From Arthrobacter sp. (GTDB taxonomy: Bacteria; Actinomycetota; Actinomycetes; Actinomycetales; Micrococcaceae): 18,693 nucleotides of DNA. The stretch spans positions 1 through 18,693 of the forward strand of contig JAODMS010000071.1 in NCBI GenBank assembly GCA_025464925.1, written 5' to 3'. Positions 1-7,700 of this stretch are shown here, in pieces. Position 1 is the first letter of the stretch. Each line of letters begins with the position of its first letter. The notes beneath the pieces were generated by a model. It was not told the DNA's origin and searched no databases. It saw nothing but the letters and a program-made list of their open reading frames with translations. The translations under genes were made by a program, and so were the position numbers.

Positions 1-682
1 GGAAGCGAAGGTCAAGAAGCCGAGCCGGCTGAAGCAGATCCGCGAGGTCTTCCAGATGACCCGCCGCCACGATCCCATGGTCCCGTGGCTCATGCTGCTG
101 GCCTTCCTGGGCGTCGTGGCCGTCAGCCTCCTGGTCGGATTCCTGCTGGATAACTGGATCACCGGCCTGATCATCGGCATCCCGCTGGGTTTCCTGGCGG
201 CAACCCTCATCCTGTCCCGCCGGGCAGAGCGCGCAGCCTTCGCACAGATCGAAAACCAGCCCGGCGCCTCGGGCGCTGCGCTCGGAACCCTTAAGCGGGG
301 CTGGATCACCGAGGACCAGCCCGTCGCCGTGAACCCCCGCACGCAGGACGCGGTGTTCCGCGCCGTCGGCCGTCCCGGCGTCGTGCTGGTCAGCGAAGGC
401 CCCAGCCTCCGGGTCAAGCCGCTGGTCGACGCCGAACGCAAACGGCTCGCGCGCATCCTGCCCAACGTCACCATCCACGTGATTGAAAGCGGCCGCGGGG
501 AGGGCCAGGTGCCGATCAGCCAGGTCGCCAAGAAGATGAACAAACTGAAAAATGAACTGACCAAGCTTGAGGTCAACACCGTGTCCAAGCGTATTTCCTC
601 GCTCGGCAGCCGCCTGCCCATCCCCAAGGGCATCGATCCCTACAAGGCCCGCCCGGACCGCAAGGCGGCCCGCGGTCGCTAG
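1..682 (+). CDS. DUF4191 family membrane protein (5' end outside window)
   Basis: The reading frame is open from base 2, so the gene starts before the window. The ATG at 56 is internal: the residues before it (EAKVKKPSRLKQIREVFQ) are the conserved basic N-terminus of this family. About 226 residues are visible. A basic N-terminal stretch is followed by two hydrophobic helices (about residues 9-30 and 34-54 counted from the Met at 56). A soluble part then contains RPGVVLVSEGP and a lysine-rich C-terminus (KKMNKLKNELTKLEV), possibly a short coiled coil. No catalytic motif is visible. Known context: in mycobacteria the equivalent gene lies between the lipoate genes lipB/lipA and glnA1, so lipA probably lies just upstream here. 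Molecular function is unknown. Family assignment is confident; an inner-membrane location is inferred. Confidence 0.85.
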   Translation, partial: EAKVKKPSRLKQIREVFQMTRRHDPMVPWLMLLAFLGVVAVSLLVGFLLDNWITGLIIGIPLGFLAATLILSRRAERAAFAQIENQPGASGAALGTLKRGWITEDQPVAVNPRTQDAVFRAVGRPGVVLVSEGPSLRVKPLVDAERKRLARILPNVTIHVIESGRGEGQVPISQVAKKMNKLKNELTKLEVNTVSKRISSLGSRLPIPKGIDPYKARPDRKAARGR

Positions 683-701
683 GCCCTCGCCAGAGAACAG
701 G

Positions 702-740
702 AAACGCCCCGACCTTCAGGTGGAAGCCGGGGCGTTTTCT
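702..740 (+). terminator. Rho-independent terminator after DUF4191 gene
   Basis: A perfect 10-base-pair stem, AAACGCCCCG (702-711) with CGGGGCGTTT (728-737), encloses an inner CTTC/GAAG helix (714-717 with 723-726). It runs into TTTTCTTC. It lies 20 bases after the TAG stop codon and should end the upstream transcript. Confidence 0.9.
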
Positions 741-750
741 TCGTTATCGG

Positions 751-769
751 CCGGCCGGCGCCCGGCCGG
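751..769. repeat. GC-rich perfect inverted repeat in DUF3817 leader
   Basis: CCGGCCGG (751-758) and CCGGCCGG (762-769) are separated by three bases and can form an 8-base-pair hairpin. It lies between the DUF4191 terminator and the next gene. Such runs can arise by chance in GC-rich DNA, so no function is assigned. No other clear signal was seen in the rest of the 683-852 gap except the ribosome binding site at 841-845. Confidence 0.4.
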
Positions 770-852
770 ACAGCGACCGCGCCTGCCCTCGCCTTGCCTG
801 AACCCTGTCCCGCCGCTCCCCGTCCGCCAGGACAGAAACCGGAGACCTTGCC

Positions 853-1218
853 ATGAAACTGATGTCCAAGCCCGCCATGATCCGCCTCTTCCGGGCACTG
901 GCCGTCGCCGAGGCCTTCAGCTGGGCCGCCCTGCTGATCGGCATGTTCCTCAAATGGGTGACCCACACGACAGAACTGGGCGTGCAGATCGCGGGCCCCA
1001 TCCACGGGGCGTTTTTTCTCGCTTACGGCATCGCCGCGCTGAGCCTCTGGGGCATGCTGCGCTGGCCGTTCCGCGTTGCCTTGCTTGCAGGGCTCTCGGC
1101 CGTCTTTCCGTTCGCCACGGTCTGGTTTGAACGCTGGTCGGGCCGGGGCGGTTATCTGACGTCCGCCGGTGAGCCGCGGGAACGCACAACCCAGGCCGAG
1201 CAGACCGCAGACGTCTAG
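853..1218 (+). CDS. DUF3817 family small integral membrane protein
   Basis: This 121-residue protein has three predicted membrane helices (about residues 15-35, 45-66 and 72-93) and a hydrophilic tail. The conserved pattern of the family is visible: FRALAVAEAFSWAALLIGMF near the N-terminus, then THTTELGVQIAGPIHGAFF and a helix of aromatic and small residues. The ATG at 853 is preceded by GGAGA (841-845) at a normal spacing, which supports this start over the in-frame overlapping frames. The gene stands alone: a terminator separates it from the DUF4191 gene, and the next gene converges on it after 26 bases. The biochemical role of DUF3817 proteins is unknown. Family assignment is fairly firm; function is not assigned. 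Confidence 0.85.
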   Translation: MKLMSKPAMIRLFRALAVAEAFSWAALLIGMFLKWVTHTTELGVQIAGPIHGAFFLAYGIAALSLWGMLRWPFRVALLAGLSAVFPFATVWFERWSGRGGYLTSAGEPRERTTQAEQTADV

Positions 1219-1244
1219 CCGCGCGGCTGCCGGCGGTCTGGCCG

Positions 1245-1682
1245 CTACCTGCGGACGAGCACCGTGTTCATGGCCTTGTCGTGAAGACCACGCTGGTCGG
1301 GGTCGAAAATCACGGCGGGGATAACCAGGCACAGGAGCAGGCTGCGGACCAGGGCCGGCAGCGGACCTGCCGGCCCGCCGCCCAGGCGGACGACGTGGAT
1401 TCCCGCGGCCCGGTGACCGATGCTGTAACCGAGCGTGCCGATCAGCAGGGCCTGCTCCACGGCGAAGACGGCCAGCGTTGCCCACGGATTTCCGCCGAAG
1501 GCGAAGTTGCTGATCAACAGCGCGATCGCCCAGTCGATGCAGATCGCAAAAATCCGGCGTCCTGCGCGGGCGATCGAACCGGGCCCGGATTCCGGTAGCC
1601 CCAGGCGCTCCCCGGGGTACTTGGAAATGCCGGAAGTGTCCGGGCCGCTGAGCCATGAGCCTATGTCTTTACGATCAACCAC
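1245..1682 (-). CDS. RDD family membrane protein
   Basis: The protein has 145 residues. A soluble N-terminus (residues 1-40, containing DIGSWLSGP and YPGERLGLPESG) precedes an RDD domain with three hydrophobic segments at about 43-61, 68-88 and 109-127. The domain's hallmark residues are visible: Arg42/Arg43 before the first helix, Asp50 within it, the GHRAAGIHVV segment near residue 90-98, and Asp135 near the end. The start is GTG at 1682. A -10-like TAGTCT lies exactly six bases upstream and there is no good ribosome binding site, so the mRNA is probably leaderless. In mycobacteria an RDD gene also precedes glnA1 but points the same way; here it is divergent from glnA1. RDD proteins are of largely unknown function, with ion or solute transport suggested for some. 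Confidence 0.88.
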   Translation of the reverse strand: MVDRKDIGSWLSGPDTSGISKYPGERLGLPESGPGSIARAGRRIFAICIDWAIALLISNFAFGGNPWATLAVFAVEQALLIGTLGYSIGHRAAGIHVVRLGGGPAGPLPALVRSLLLCLVIPAVIFDPDQRGLHDKAMNTVLVRR

Positions 1683-1688
1683 CTACCC

Positions 1689-1694
1689 AGACTA
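1689..1694 (-). promoter_or_regulatory. -10 element for leaderless RDD mRNA
   Basis: On the minus strand TAGTCT is followed by six bases (GGGTAG) and then the GTG start. The start base falls where transcription would begin. No -35 is obvious. The GGGTAG spacer is only a poor ribosome binding site. Confidence 0.5.
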
Positions 1695-1729
1695 TCGGCT
1701 CCGGCGCGTTCGCACTGCGGACTTCCGGC

Positions 1730-1764
1730 GGCCACCCTGTGGTTCCGGATAGGCCACAGTGTGG
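1730..1764. repeat. Tandem 13-bp imperfect palindromes, operator-like
   Basis: GGCCACCCTGTGG (1730-1742) and GGCCACAGTGTGG (1752-1764) match at 11 of 13 positions and start 22 bases apart, about two helical turns. The second contains the perfect arms CCACA-G-TGTGG, and the first the arms CCAC/GTGG. They lie between the RDD promoter and the GlnR-like box of glnA1. The arrangement suggests two sites for a dimeric regulator on one face of the DNA. I do not recognise the motif. The flank of the second copy, TGTGGACACCG (1760-1770), recurs with one change at 1816-1826. Confidence 0.45.
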
Positions 1765-1797
1765 ACACCGGCTACCGTTTACCTGTCGGGTCTTTCT

Positions 1798-1835
1798 GTA
1801 ACGTACCTGAAACAATGCGGACACCGCGGGGAAAT
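1798..1835 (+). promoter_or_regulatory. Predicted GlnR double binding site for glnA1
   Basis: The order is GTAAC (1798-1802), six bases, GAAAC (1809-1813), six bases, GACAC (1820-1824), six bases, GAAAT (1831-1835). The known actinobacterial GlnR a1-b1-a2-b2 pattern is gTnAC-n6-GaAAC-n6-GtnAC-n6-GAAAc. The first pair matches fully and each site of the second pair has one change, with all three spacings exact. It ends 130 bases before the glnA1 start, which fits nitrogen-dependent control of glnA1. GlnR itself is not encoded in this window. Confidence 0.75.
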
Positions 1836-1875
1836 CCCGTGTCCTTAGGGTGGTAACAGTTGCTAGCGGCTAAGA

Positions 1876-1945
1876 AGCGGGGCGGTTTGTGCCTCCCCGC
1901 TCTCGGACTGCGCTGGACCAGAAGGCCTGACGGCCAGATTTTTTT
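1876..1945 (+). promoter_or_regulatory. Possible attenuator in the glnA1 leader
   Basis: Two hairpins lie just before glnA1. The first pairs AGCGGGG (1876-1882) with CCCCGCT (1895-1901), plus an inner GG/CC. The second pairs CTGG+CC (1913-1916, 1918-1919, one bulged A) with GG+CCAG (1932-1937) and is followed by A and seven T's (1939-1945). The second looks like a short intrinsic terminator placed before the ribosome binding site (AGGAG, 1956-1960). The second stem is short, so this may be weak or fortuitous. The transcription start is not known but should lie between the GlnR box and these hairpins. Confidence 0.4.
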
Positions 1946-1965
1946 CATATGCGTTAGGAGCATAG

Positions 1966-3390
1966 ATGTTCAAGACTGCGGACGAAGTCCTCAAGTTCAT
2001 CAAAGACGAAGACATTAAATTTGTCGATATCCGCTTCACCGACCTTCCTGGCGTCCAGCAGCACTTCAATGTGCCGGCCAAGAGCGTCGACGCGGACTTC
2101 TTCGTCAACGGCCAGCTGTTCGACGGATCTTCGATCCGTGGTTTCCAGGGCATCGCCGAGTCGGACATGCAGCTCATCCCGGACGTCACGACGGCGTTCC
2201 TCGACACGTTCCGCATGGAAAAGACCCTTGCGCTGAACTTCTCGATCGTGAACCCCCGCACCGGCGACCCGTACCACCGCGATCCCCGCGGCGTGGCCGA
2301 AAAGGCGGAGGCGTACCTGGCGTCGACCGGCATCGCCGACACCGCCTTCTTCGCGCCGGAGGCAGAGTTCTTTGTCTTCGACAACGTCCAGTACCAGTCC
2401 TCGCCGCAGGGCAGCTTCTACAAGATCGACTCCGAAGAGGCGCACTGGAACACCGGCCGCGAGGAAGAAGGCGGGAACCTCGGCTACAAGACGCCGATCA
2501 AGGGCGGCTACTTCCCGGTCTCCCCCACTGACAAGCAGGCGGACCTCCGCGACGCCATGTGTGTCGCCCTGGACGAAGCCGGCCTTGAGGTCGAGCGCAG
2601 CCACCACGAAGTTGGCTCCGCGGGCCAGGCGGAAATCAACTACAAGTTCACCACGCTGACTCACGCGGCCGATGACCTGCAGAAGTTCAAATACGTCATC
2701 AAGAACACCGCTGACGCCTGGGGCAAGTCGGTCACGTTCATGCCCAAGCCGGTCTTCGGCGACAACGGCTCGGGCATGCACTGCCACCAGTCGCTGTGGA
2801 GCAACGGCGATCCGCTGTTCTACGACGAGAAGGGCTACGCCGGCCTGTCCGATATGGCCCGCTGGTACATCGGCGGCCTGCTGCAGCACTCCTCGGCCGT
2901 GCTCGCGTTCACCAACCCGACGGTCAACTCCTACCGCCGTCTGGTCAAGGGCTTTGAGGCCCCAGTCAACATGGTGTACTCGCAGGGCAACCGCTCCGCC
3001 GGTATCCGCATTCCGATCACGGGCTCCAACCCGAAGGCCAAGCGCATCGAGTTCCGCGCTCCGGACCCCTCGTCGAACCCGTACCTGGCCTTCGCTGCCC
3101 AGCTGATGGCCGGCATTGACGGCATCCGCAACCGCATCGAACCGCCGGCTCCGATCGACAAGGACCTCTACGAGCTCCCCGCCGAGGAAGCCAAGGACAT
3201 CCCGAAGGCCCCCGGCACGCTCGAGGAAGCCCTCGATGCACTGGCCGAGGACAACGAGTTCCTCCAGGCCGGCGGCGTCTTCACCCAGGACCTGATCGAC
3301 ACCTGGATCGAATACAAGTACGAGAACGAAATCCGTCCGCTCTCGCTGCGCCCGAACCCGTACGAGTTCGAGCTCTACTACGGTGTCTAG
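1966..3390 (+). CDS. glnA: Type I glutamine synthetase, adenylylation-regulated
   Basis: This is GlnA1, which makes glutamine from glutamate, ammonia and ATP as a cytoplasmic dodecamer. Its 474 residues are the usual length. Visible signatures are the ammonium-site loop FDGSSIRGF with Asp53, metal ligands in PEAEFFVF (Glu132, Glu134), Glu215 and Glu223 in [12 protein letters not shown], His272 in [19 protein letters not shown] (Arg343), and [12 protein letters not shown] (Glu362, Arg364). Tyr402 in DKDLYELP is the tyrosine that GlnE adenylylates in this subfamily. AGGAG (1956-1960) stands five bases before the ATG. Upstream lie a GlnR-like double box and hairpins that may attenuate transcription; downstream is a strong terminator. 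glnE and glnA2 follow on the other strand, the usual actinobacterial cluster. Confidence 0.97.
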   Translation: MFKTADEVLKFIKDEDIKFVDIRFTDLPGVQQHFNVPAKSVDADFFVNGQLFDGSSIRGFQGIAESDMQLIPDVTTAFLDTFRMEKTLALNFSIVNPRTGDPYHRDPRGVAEKAEAYLASTGIADTAFFAPEAEFFVFDNVQYQSSPQGSFYKIDSEEAHWNTGREEEGGNLGYKTPIKGGYFPVSPTDKQADLRDAMCVALDEAGLEVERSHHEVGSAGQAEINYKFTTLTHAADDLQKFKYVIKNTADAWGKSVTFMPKPVFGDNGSGMHCHQSLWSNGDPLFYDEKGYAGLSDMARWYIGGLLQHSSAVLAFTNPTVNSYRRLVKGFEAPVNMVYSQGNRSAGIRIPITGSNPKAKRIEFRAPDPSSNPYLAFAAQLMAGIDGIRNRIEPPAPIDKDLYELPAEEAKDIPKAPGTLEEALDALAEDNEFLQAGGVFTQDLIDTWIEYKYENEIRPLSLRPNPYEFELYYGV

Positions 3391-3459
3391 TCAGAACACA
3401 GGTCTAAACCGGGTCTAGTCCGCGGGAGGCCGCAGAATTTCGGCGGCTCTCAGCCTTGC

Positions 3460-3503
3460 GGAGGCGGTCACAGGTCTTGCACCCGTGACCGCCTCCCTTC
3501 GTT
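3460..3503 (+). terminator. Terminator after glnA1
   Basis: A perfect 12-base-pair stem, GGAGGCGGTCAC (3460-3471) with GTGACCGCCTCC (3485-3496), has a 13-base loop and is followed by CTTCGTT. It lies between convergent glnA1 and the GNAT gene. The T-rich tail is on the plus side only, so it mainly serves glnA1. Confidence 0.85.
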
Positions 3504-3522
3504 AACCCGCAACTTGTCGCCG

Positions 3523-4071
3523 TCAGCGAGAAGATTTCGGCGCGGCATCCCTGGCAGCGAAGCTGCAAAACATCGTCTGCTGCGGACCGGCGTCGCCGCC
3601 CAGGTACTGCCCTCGGTCTTCGAAGCCGGCCTTGCGGTAGGCGGCCTGCCCGGCCGGGTTGACTTCGTTGACGGACAGGACGACGCCGCGCTGTCCCCCG
3701 CCCAGCGCCGTCGTCAGCCTGGCCGCCTCGCGGACAGCCGCCACGGCGGCGAGGGTTCCGAGGCCTTTTCCCTGCTGCCGACGGTCGATCAGCAAGCCGC
3801 GGAGCAGCCAGACCGAGTCGTCATCCGGCCAGCCGGCAAGGCTTGCCGCCCCGGACTGGAGGGTCAGGACTCCCACGGCCGACCCGTTGGAGTCCACCGC
3901 AAAGGGATACCGGGACTCTTCTTCCAGCGCCACCAGCATCATCCGCAGCGGGTCACCGACGAACTTCCGTTGCTCTTCCCCGACTTCAAGCCCGGCAATC
4001 TCACCCAGTTTGACGGCCCGGGCGTCGTCGTCCAGGTTCTTCAGCGGCATCAGCCACACGTTTTCTGACAT
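3523..4071 (-). CDS. GNAT family N-acetyltransferase (SSAT/BltD-like)
   Basis: This 182-residue protein has a GNAT fold. The acetyl-CoA binding motif A is RRQQGKGLG (residues 97-105) after the strand VWLLRGLLID. Motif B is SVNEVNPAGQAAYRKAGF (133-150). The N-terminal half has a pattern typical of polyamine or small-amine acetyltransferases such as BltD/PaiA/SSAT: EEQRKFV near 32-38, then RYPFAVDSNGSAVGVLTL. The substrate is therefore plausibly a polyamine or related amine, but this is inference. The ATG at 4071 is preferred over an in-frame upstream start at 4131 because the extra 20 residues are low-complexity and TACGCT lies six bases upstream of it. It sits between glnA1 and the VOC gene, 93 bases from the latter, apparently with its own promoter. 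Confidence 0.85.
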   Translation of the reverse strand: MSENVWLMPLKNLDDDARAVKLGEIAGLEVGEEQRKFVGDPLRMMLVALEEESRYPFAVDSNGSAVGVLTLQSGAASLAGWPDDDSVWLLRGLLIDRRQQGKGLGTLAAVAAVREAARLTTALGGGQRGVVLSVNEVNPAGQAAYRKAGFEDRGQYLGGDAGPQQTMFCSFAARDAAPKSSR

Positions 4072-4077
4072 GGAACG

Positions 4078-4083
4078 AGCGTA
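4078..4083 (-). promoter_or_regulatory. -10 element for leaderless GNAT mRNA
   Basis: On the minus strand TACGCT is followed by CGTTCC (six bases) and the ATG at 4071. There is no Shine-Dalgarno sequence between them. Same geometry as the RDD, VOC, panB, map and hisD starts. Confidence 0.55.
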
Positions 4084-4164
4084 TCCAACCGCGCCGGCCC
4101 CGGACGGCACGCTGCACCCGGCTGCGCCCACCGCGGGCGGGGCCCCTCCTACATCCTGTCCGGG

Positions 4165-4581
4165 TTACTGCGCCGTGTCCGCCGGAGGCCCGGCGGGATC
4201 CATCCACATGACTTCCCAGAGGTGCCCGTCCGGGTCCTGGAAGCTGTGGCTGTACATGAAGCCGTAATCCTGGGCCTCCTGGGACGGCGTGCCGCCGGAG
4301 GTCAGGGCCCTGCGCACCATGTCGTCGACGGCCTCGCGGCTATCGACGGAGAAGGCCATGATGGCCTCGGTGGTGCTGCGGGCGTCGGCGATGGGCCTGG
4401 AGGTGAAGGTCTTGAAGAAGCTTTCCACGAGCAACATCACGTAGGCATCGTCATTGACGATCATGCACGTGGCGTTCTCATCGGTGAAGTCCGGGTTGAA
4501 GGAAAAACCCAGCGCGGTGAAGAACCCAACGGTCCTGTCGAGGTCCTTGACGGGGAGATTCAAGTACAGTTGCGTGGCCAT
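4165..4581 (-). CDS. VOC superfamily protein (glyoxalase/bleomycin-resistance fold)
   Basis: This 138-residue protein is one pair of beta-alpha-beta-beta-beta modules of the vicinal oxygen chelate fold. It begins with LYLNLPVKDLDRTVGFFTALGF (residues 5-26), and the C-terminal module ends in FQDPDGHLWEVMWMDP (114-129), where Glu123 is the usual metal-ligand position. It most resembles the COG3607-type predicted lactoylglutathione lyases often found in soil bacteria; the substrate cannot be read from sequence. ATG 4581 is chosen over the upstream in-frame start at 4665 because it opens directly on the conserved first strand and has TACTTT six bases before it. It lies between glnE and the GNAT gene on the same strand, with gaps large enough for separate promoters. 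Confidence 0.87.
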   Translation of the reverse strand: MATQLYLNLPVKDLDRTVGFFTALGFSFNPDFTDENATCMIVNDDAYVMLLVESFFKTFTSRPIADARSTTEAIMAFSVDSREAVDDMVRRALTSGGTPSQEAQDYGFMYSHSFQDPDGHLWEVMWMDPAGPPADTAQ

Positions 4582-4587
4582 CCGCCC

Positions 4588-4593
4588 AAAGTA
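4588..4593 (-). promoter_or_regulatory. -10 element for leaderless VOC mRNA
   Basis: On the minus strand TACTTT is followed by GGGCGG (six bases) and the ATG at 4581. The GGGCGG spacer is not a convincing ribosome binding site because it abuts the start. Confidence 0.5.
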
Positions 4594-4698
4594 GCACCCT
4601 GCGCGCGGGCGTGTCAGTACCCGGCTGCTTCCCGTGCAGGGTCCGGGTAAGAGATCCGCCAGCAATGCTCCGATCAGCAGCGCCGTGCGCAGCCTGGA

Positions 4699-4724
4699 GG
4701 CGCCGGGCTTCCCGGAAGGGCGCC
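4699..4724 (-). terminator. Hairpin after glnE, possible terminator
   Basis: GGCGCC (4699-4704) pairs with GGCGCC (4719-4724), with CTTCC/GGAAG complementarity inside. It starts about ten bases after the glnE stop codon. No T run follows on the minus strand, so termination here may be weak or factor-assisted. Confidence 0.4.
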
Positions 4725-4734
4725 GACGGGCCGC

Positions 4735-7700
4735 TTACTGGCCGTAGAAGACCCGCTCGTAGACACCCCGGGCGCGCCTGCTGAGCCGCAGGTAGTCCTC
4801 CTCGAGGGCTGCGGCGTTTCCCTGCCCGTAGCCGCACCAGCGGGCCACGGCCTCGAGGTCCCGGCGGGAGGACGGCAGCAGGTCCGAGGACCGTCCCGTC
4901 CAGATCACGTTGGCCGAACGGATCCGGCTCGCCAGCCGCCAGGCCTCGAGCAGGATGGCCACATCCTCAGCCTCCAGCAGCTTCAGGGCAGCCGCCGCCT
5001 CCAGCGCCTCCACGGTGGAGGTGGTGCGCAGCTCCGGATGCCTGCCGGCATGTTGCAGCGGGAGCAGCGGGGCCAGCCATTCGACGTCGCTCAATCCGCC
5101 GCGCCCAAGCTTCAGGTGGCGGGCGGAATCGGCTCCGCGCGGCAGGCGCTCCGCCTCGACCCTGGCCTTGATCCGCCGGATTTCCCGCACGTCCTGCTCC
5201 GAGAGCGAATCGGGATACCGGACCGGATCGATCAGCGCCACGAAGTCGGCGGCCAGTTCGTCGTCGCCGGCCATCGGCCGGGCCCGCAGCAGCGCCTGGG
5301 CCTCCCAGCCCAGGGACCACCGGCGGTAGTACTCGGCGTAGGACTCCAGGGACCGCACCATGGGCCCGTTCTTGCCTTCGGGGCGCAGGTCCGCGTCCAT
5401 CGTCAGCACGCGTTCGGCCAGGATGGCGGGCTTGAGCGGCTGGGTGAGGAGGTTCGAGAGCCGGCCGACGATCCGGGCGGCCTGGTTCTGTGCCTCGTCC
5501 TCGGGCACTCCCGGCAGCCCGCGGTGCACATACAGGACGTCGGCATCAGAGCCGTAGCCGATCTCCCGGCCGCCCTGGCGGCCCATGGCCACCACCAGCA
5601 CGCGCGTCCTCAGGGGCTCCTCGGCGGCAACCACGGTCTCCGCTACCCGAAGCGCGCCCAGGACCGCCGCGCGGTCGGTGTCGGCCAGGGCTTCGCCCAC
5701 CTGGTCCTGATTCAGGAGTCCGGCACTGTCCGCGATGGCAATCCGGAGGATCTCCCGCCGCCGGATCAGCCGGATCAGCCGCATCGCGCTCTCGGGCCGG
5801 GCGTGCCGGGACATCTTCGAGACGATCTCCTGCCACTGCGCTTCAAAGCTCAGCGGCACCAGTTCCTTATCCGAGCCAAGCCAGGCGACGGACTCGGGCG
5901 ATACCTCCAGAAGGTCGGCGATCAGCCGGGAGTTGGCGAGCACATGGCACAGGCGTTCGGCCGCCGCCGTCGAATCCCGGAGCAGGCCCAGATACCAGTG
6001 CGTGGTGCCCAGCGCCTCGCTGACCCGACGGAAGGCCAACAGCCCGGCATCCGGGTCCACGCCCTCGGCGAGCCAGCCCAGCAGGATCGGCAGCAGCTGC
6101 CGCTGGAGTGCGGCGCGGCGGCTGACACCGGCGGTGAGGGCCTCGATGTGCCGCATGGCGCCCCGCGGATCGCTGTAGCCCAGCGCGGCGAGCCGTCCCT
6201 GGGCGGCTTCCGGGGTCAGCCGGGCCTCCTCGGTGCTGAGCGCCGCGGCAGTGTTCAGCAGGGGGCGGTAGAAGATGCGGTCGTGCAGTTCGCGGACCGA
6301 GCGCTTGGTCTTACGCCAGGCGGCGACCAGCGCGTCGGCCTTGGGCCGCTCGCTGGAAAAGGGACCCAGCACCGACTTTGCCAGGGCGCGCAGCGGGGCT
6401 TCCTTCACCGGCATCAGGTGCGTGCGGCGCAGCTGAAAGAGCTGGATCCGATGCTCGAGCAGCCGCAAATAGCGGTAGTCGCGGTCAAATTGCGCGGCAT
6501 CAGAACGGCCGATGTAGCCGCCGGCGGACAGCGCCGCGATGGCCGAGGTGGTGTCCCGGCTGCGCAGCGACTCATCCGATTTTCCATGCACCAGCTGCAG
6601 CAGCTGGACTGTGAATTCGACGTCGCGCAGACCGCCGCGACCGAGCTTGATCTGGCGCTGCTCCTCTTCAGCCGGAATGTGCTCGGTCACCCGCCGGCGC
6701 ATGGAGCGGACGGATTCAACGAATCCCTCACGGCCTGCCGAGGACCAGATGAGCGGCGCGAGGGCAGCTTCATAGCGGGCACCGAGCCCGGTATCGCCGG
6801 CGATGGTCCGCGCCTTCAGCAGGGCCTGGAATTCCCAGCTCTCGGCCCAGCGCGCATAGTAGCTTTCATGCGAGGCCAGGGTCCGCACCAACGGCCCGGA
6901 CTTGCCCTCCGGACGCAGGTTGGCGTCGACCTCCCACAGCCCGGGTTCCCGGCTTGTGGACATGATCGCGCGCGAGATGCCCGAGGCCAGGGCAGTGCCG
7001 ATGGTGCTGGCCCGGGAATCCTCCAGCGTGCCGGACTCGATCACGTAAATGACGTCGACGTCGGAGATGTAATTCAGTTCCCGGGCGCCGCACTTGCCCA
7101 TGCCGATCACGGCGAGCCCGACGTCGGCCACGTCCGCGGCGTCGAACTGCTCGGCGGCCTCGGCACGGGACACGGCGAGGGCCGCCTCGATGGCGGCGCC
7201 GGCCAGGTCTGCCAGCTCGACCCCCGCGGCGGGCATGAAGTCCAGCGGATCGGCCGCGCAGAGATCCTTGATGGCGAGCTCCACGAGCCCACGGCGGTAG
7301 GCGGTGCGCAGCGACGCGTAGGCCTCCTTCCCGGACAACGCCGCAACCGGCCGTGCCGACTTCGGATCGGCCCGCACGGACTGCAGCAGCCGGGCACGCA
7401 GCACCGCGGGGTCGGCAGCCTGCGGCTCGGGGCTGGGCCTCACCTCGAAGGCATCCAGGTGTTCGGGGTGGCGGATCAGGAATTCCCCCAGCGCCTCCGA
7501 TGCTCCGAGGACCCGGTACAGCGGTTCGCTGGTCTCCGGCTCCGCCACCGCCAGCTTCCGGAGGTCCGGATGCTTCTCGATCAGCCGGACCAGGGACTGC
7601 AGCGCCGTATCCGGGTTGGCCGCCAGCTGAAGCCCGGCAAACAGGGCATCCTGCTCCAGTCCCTCGAGCTCCGGGGCAGCCAGGAACCGTTCACCTTTTT

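Noticed and set aside
56..58. ATG at 56 as the start of the DUF4191 gene.
   Set aside because: The frame is open to the window edge and the upstream residues are typical of the family, so this Met is internal.
1954..2889. A 311-codon frame antisense to glnA1.
   Set aside because: Shadow of the conserved glnA1 reading frame. No domain pattern and no credible start signal.
4072..4131. In-frame extension of the GNAT gene by 20 residues.
   Set aside because: Low-complexity residues. The -10 element lies inside this stretch.
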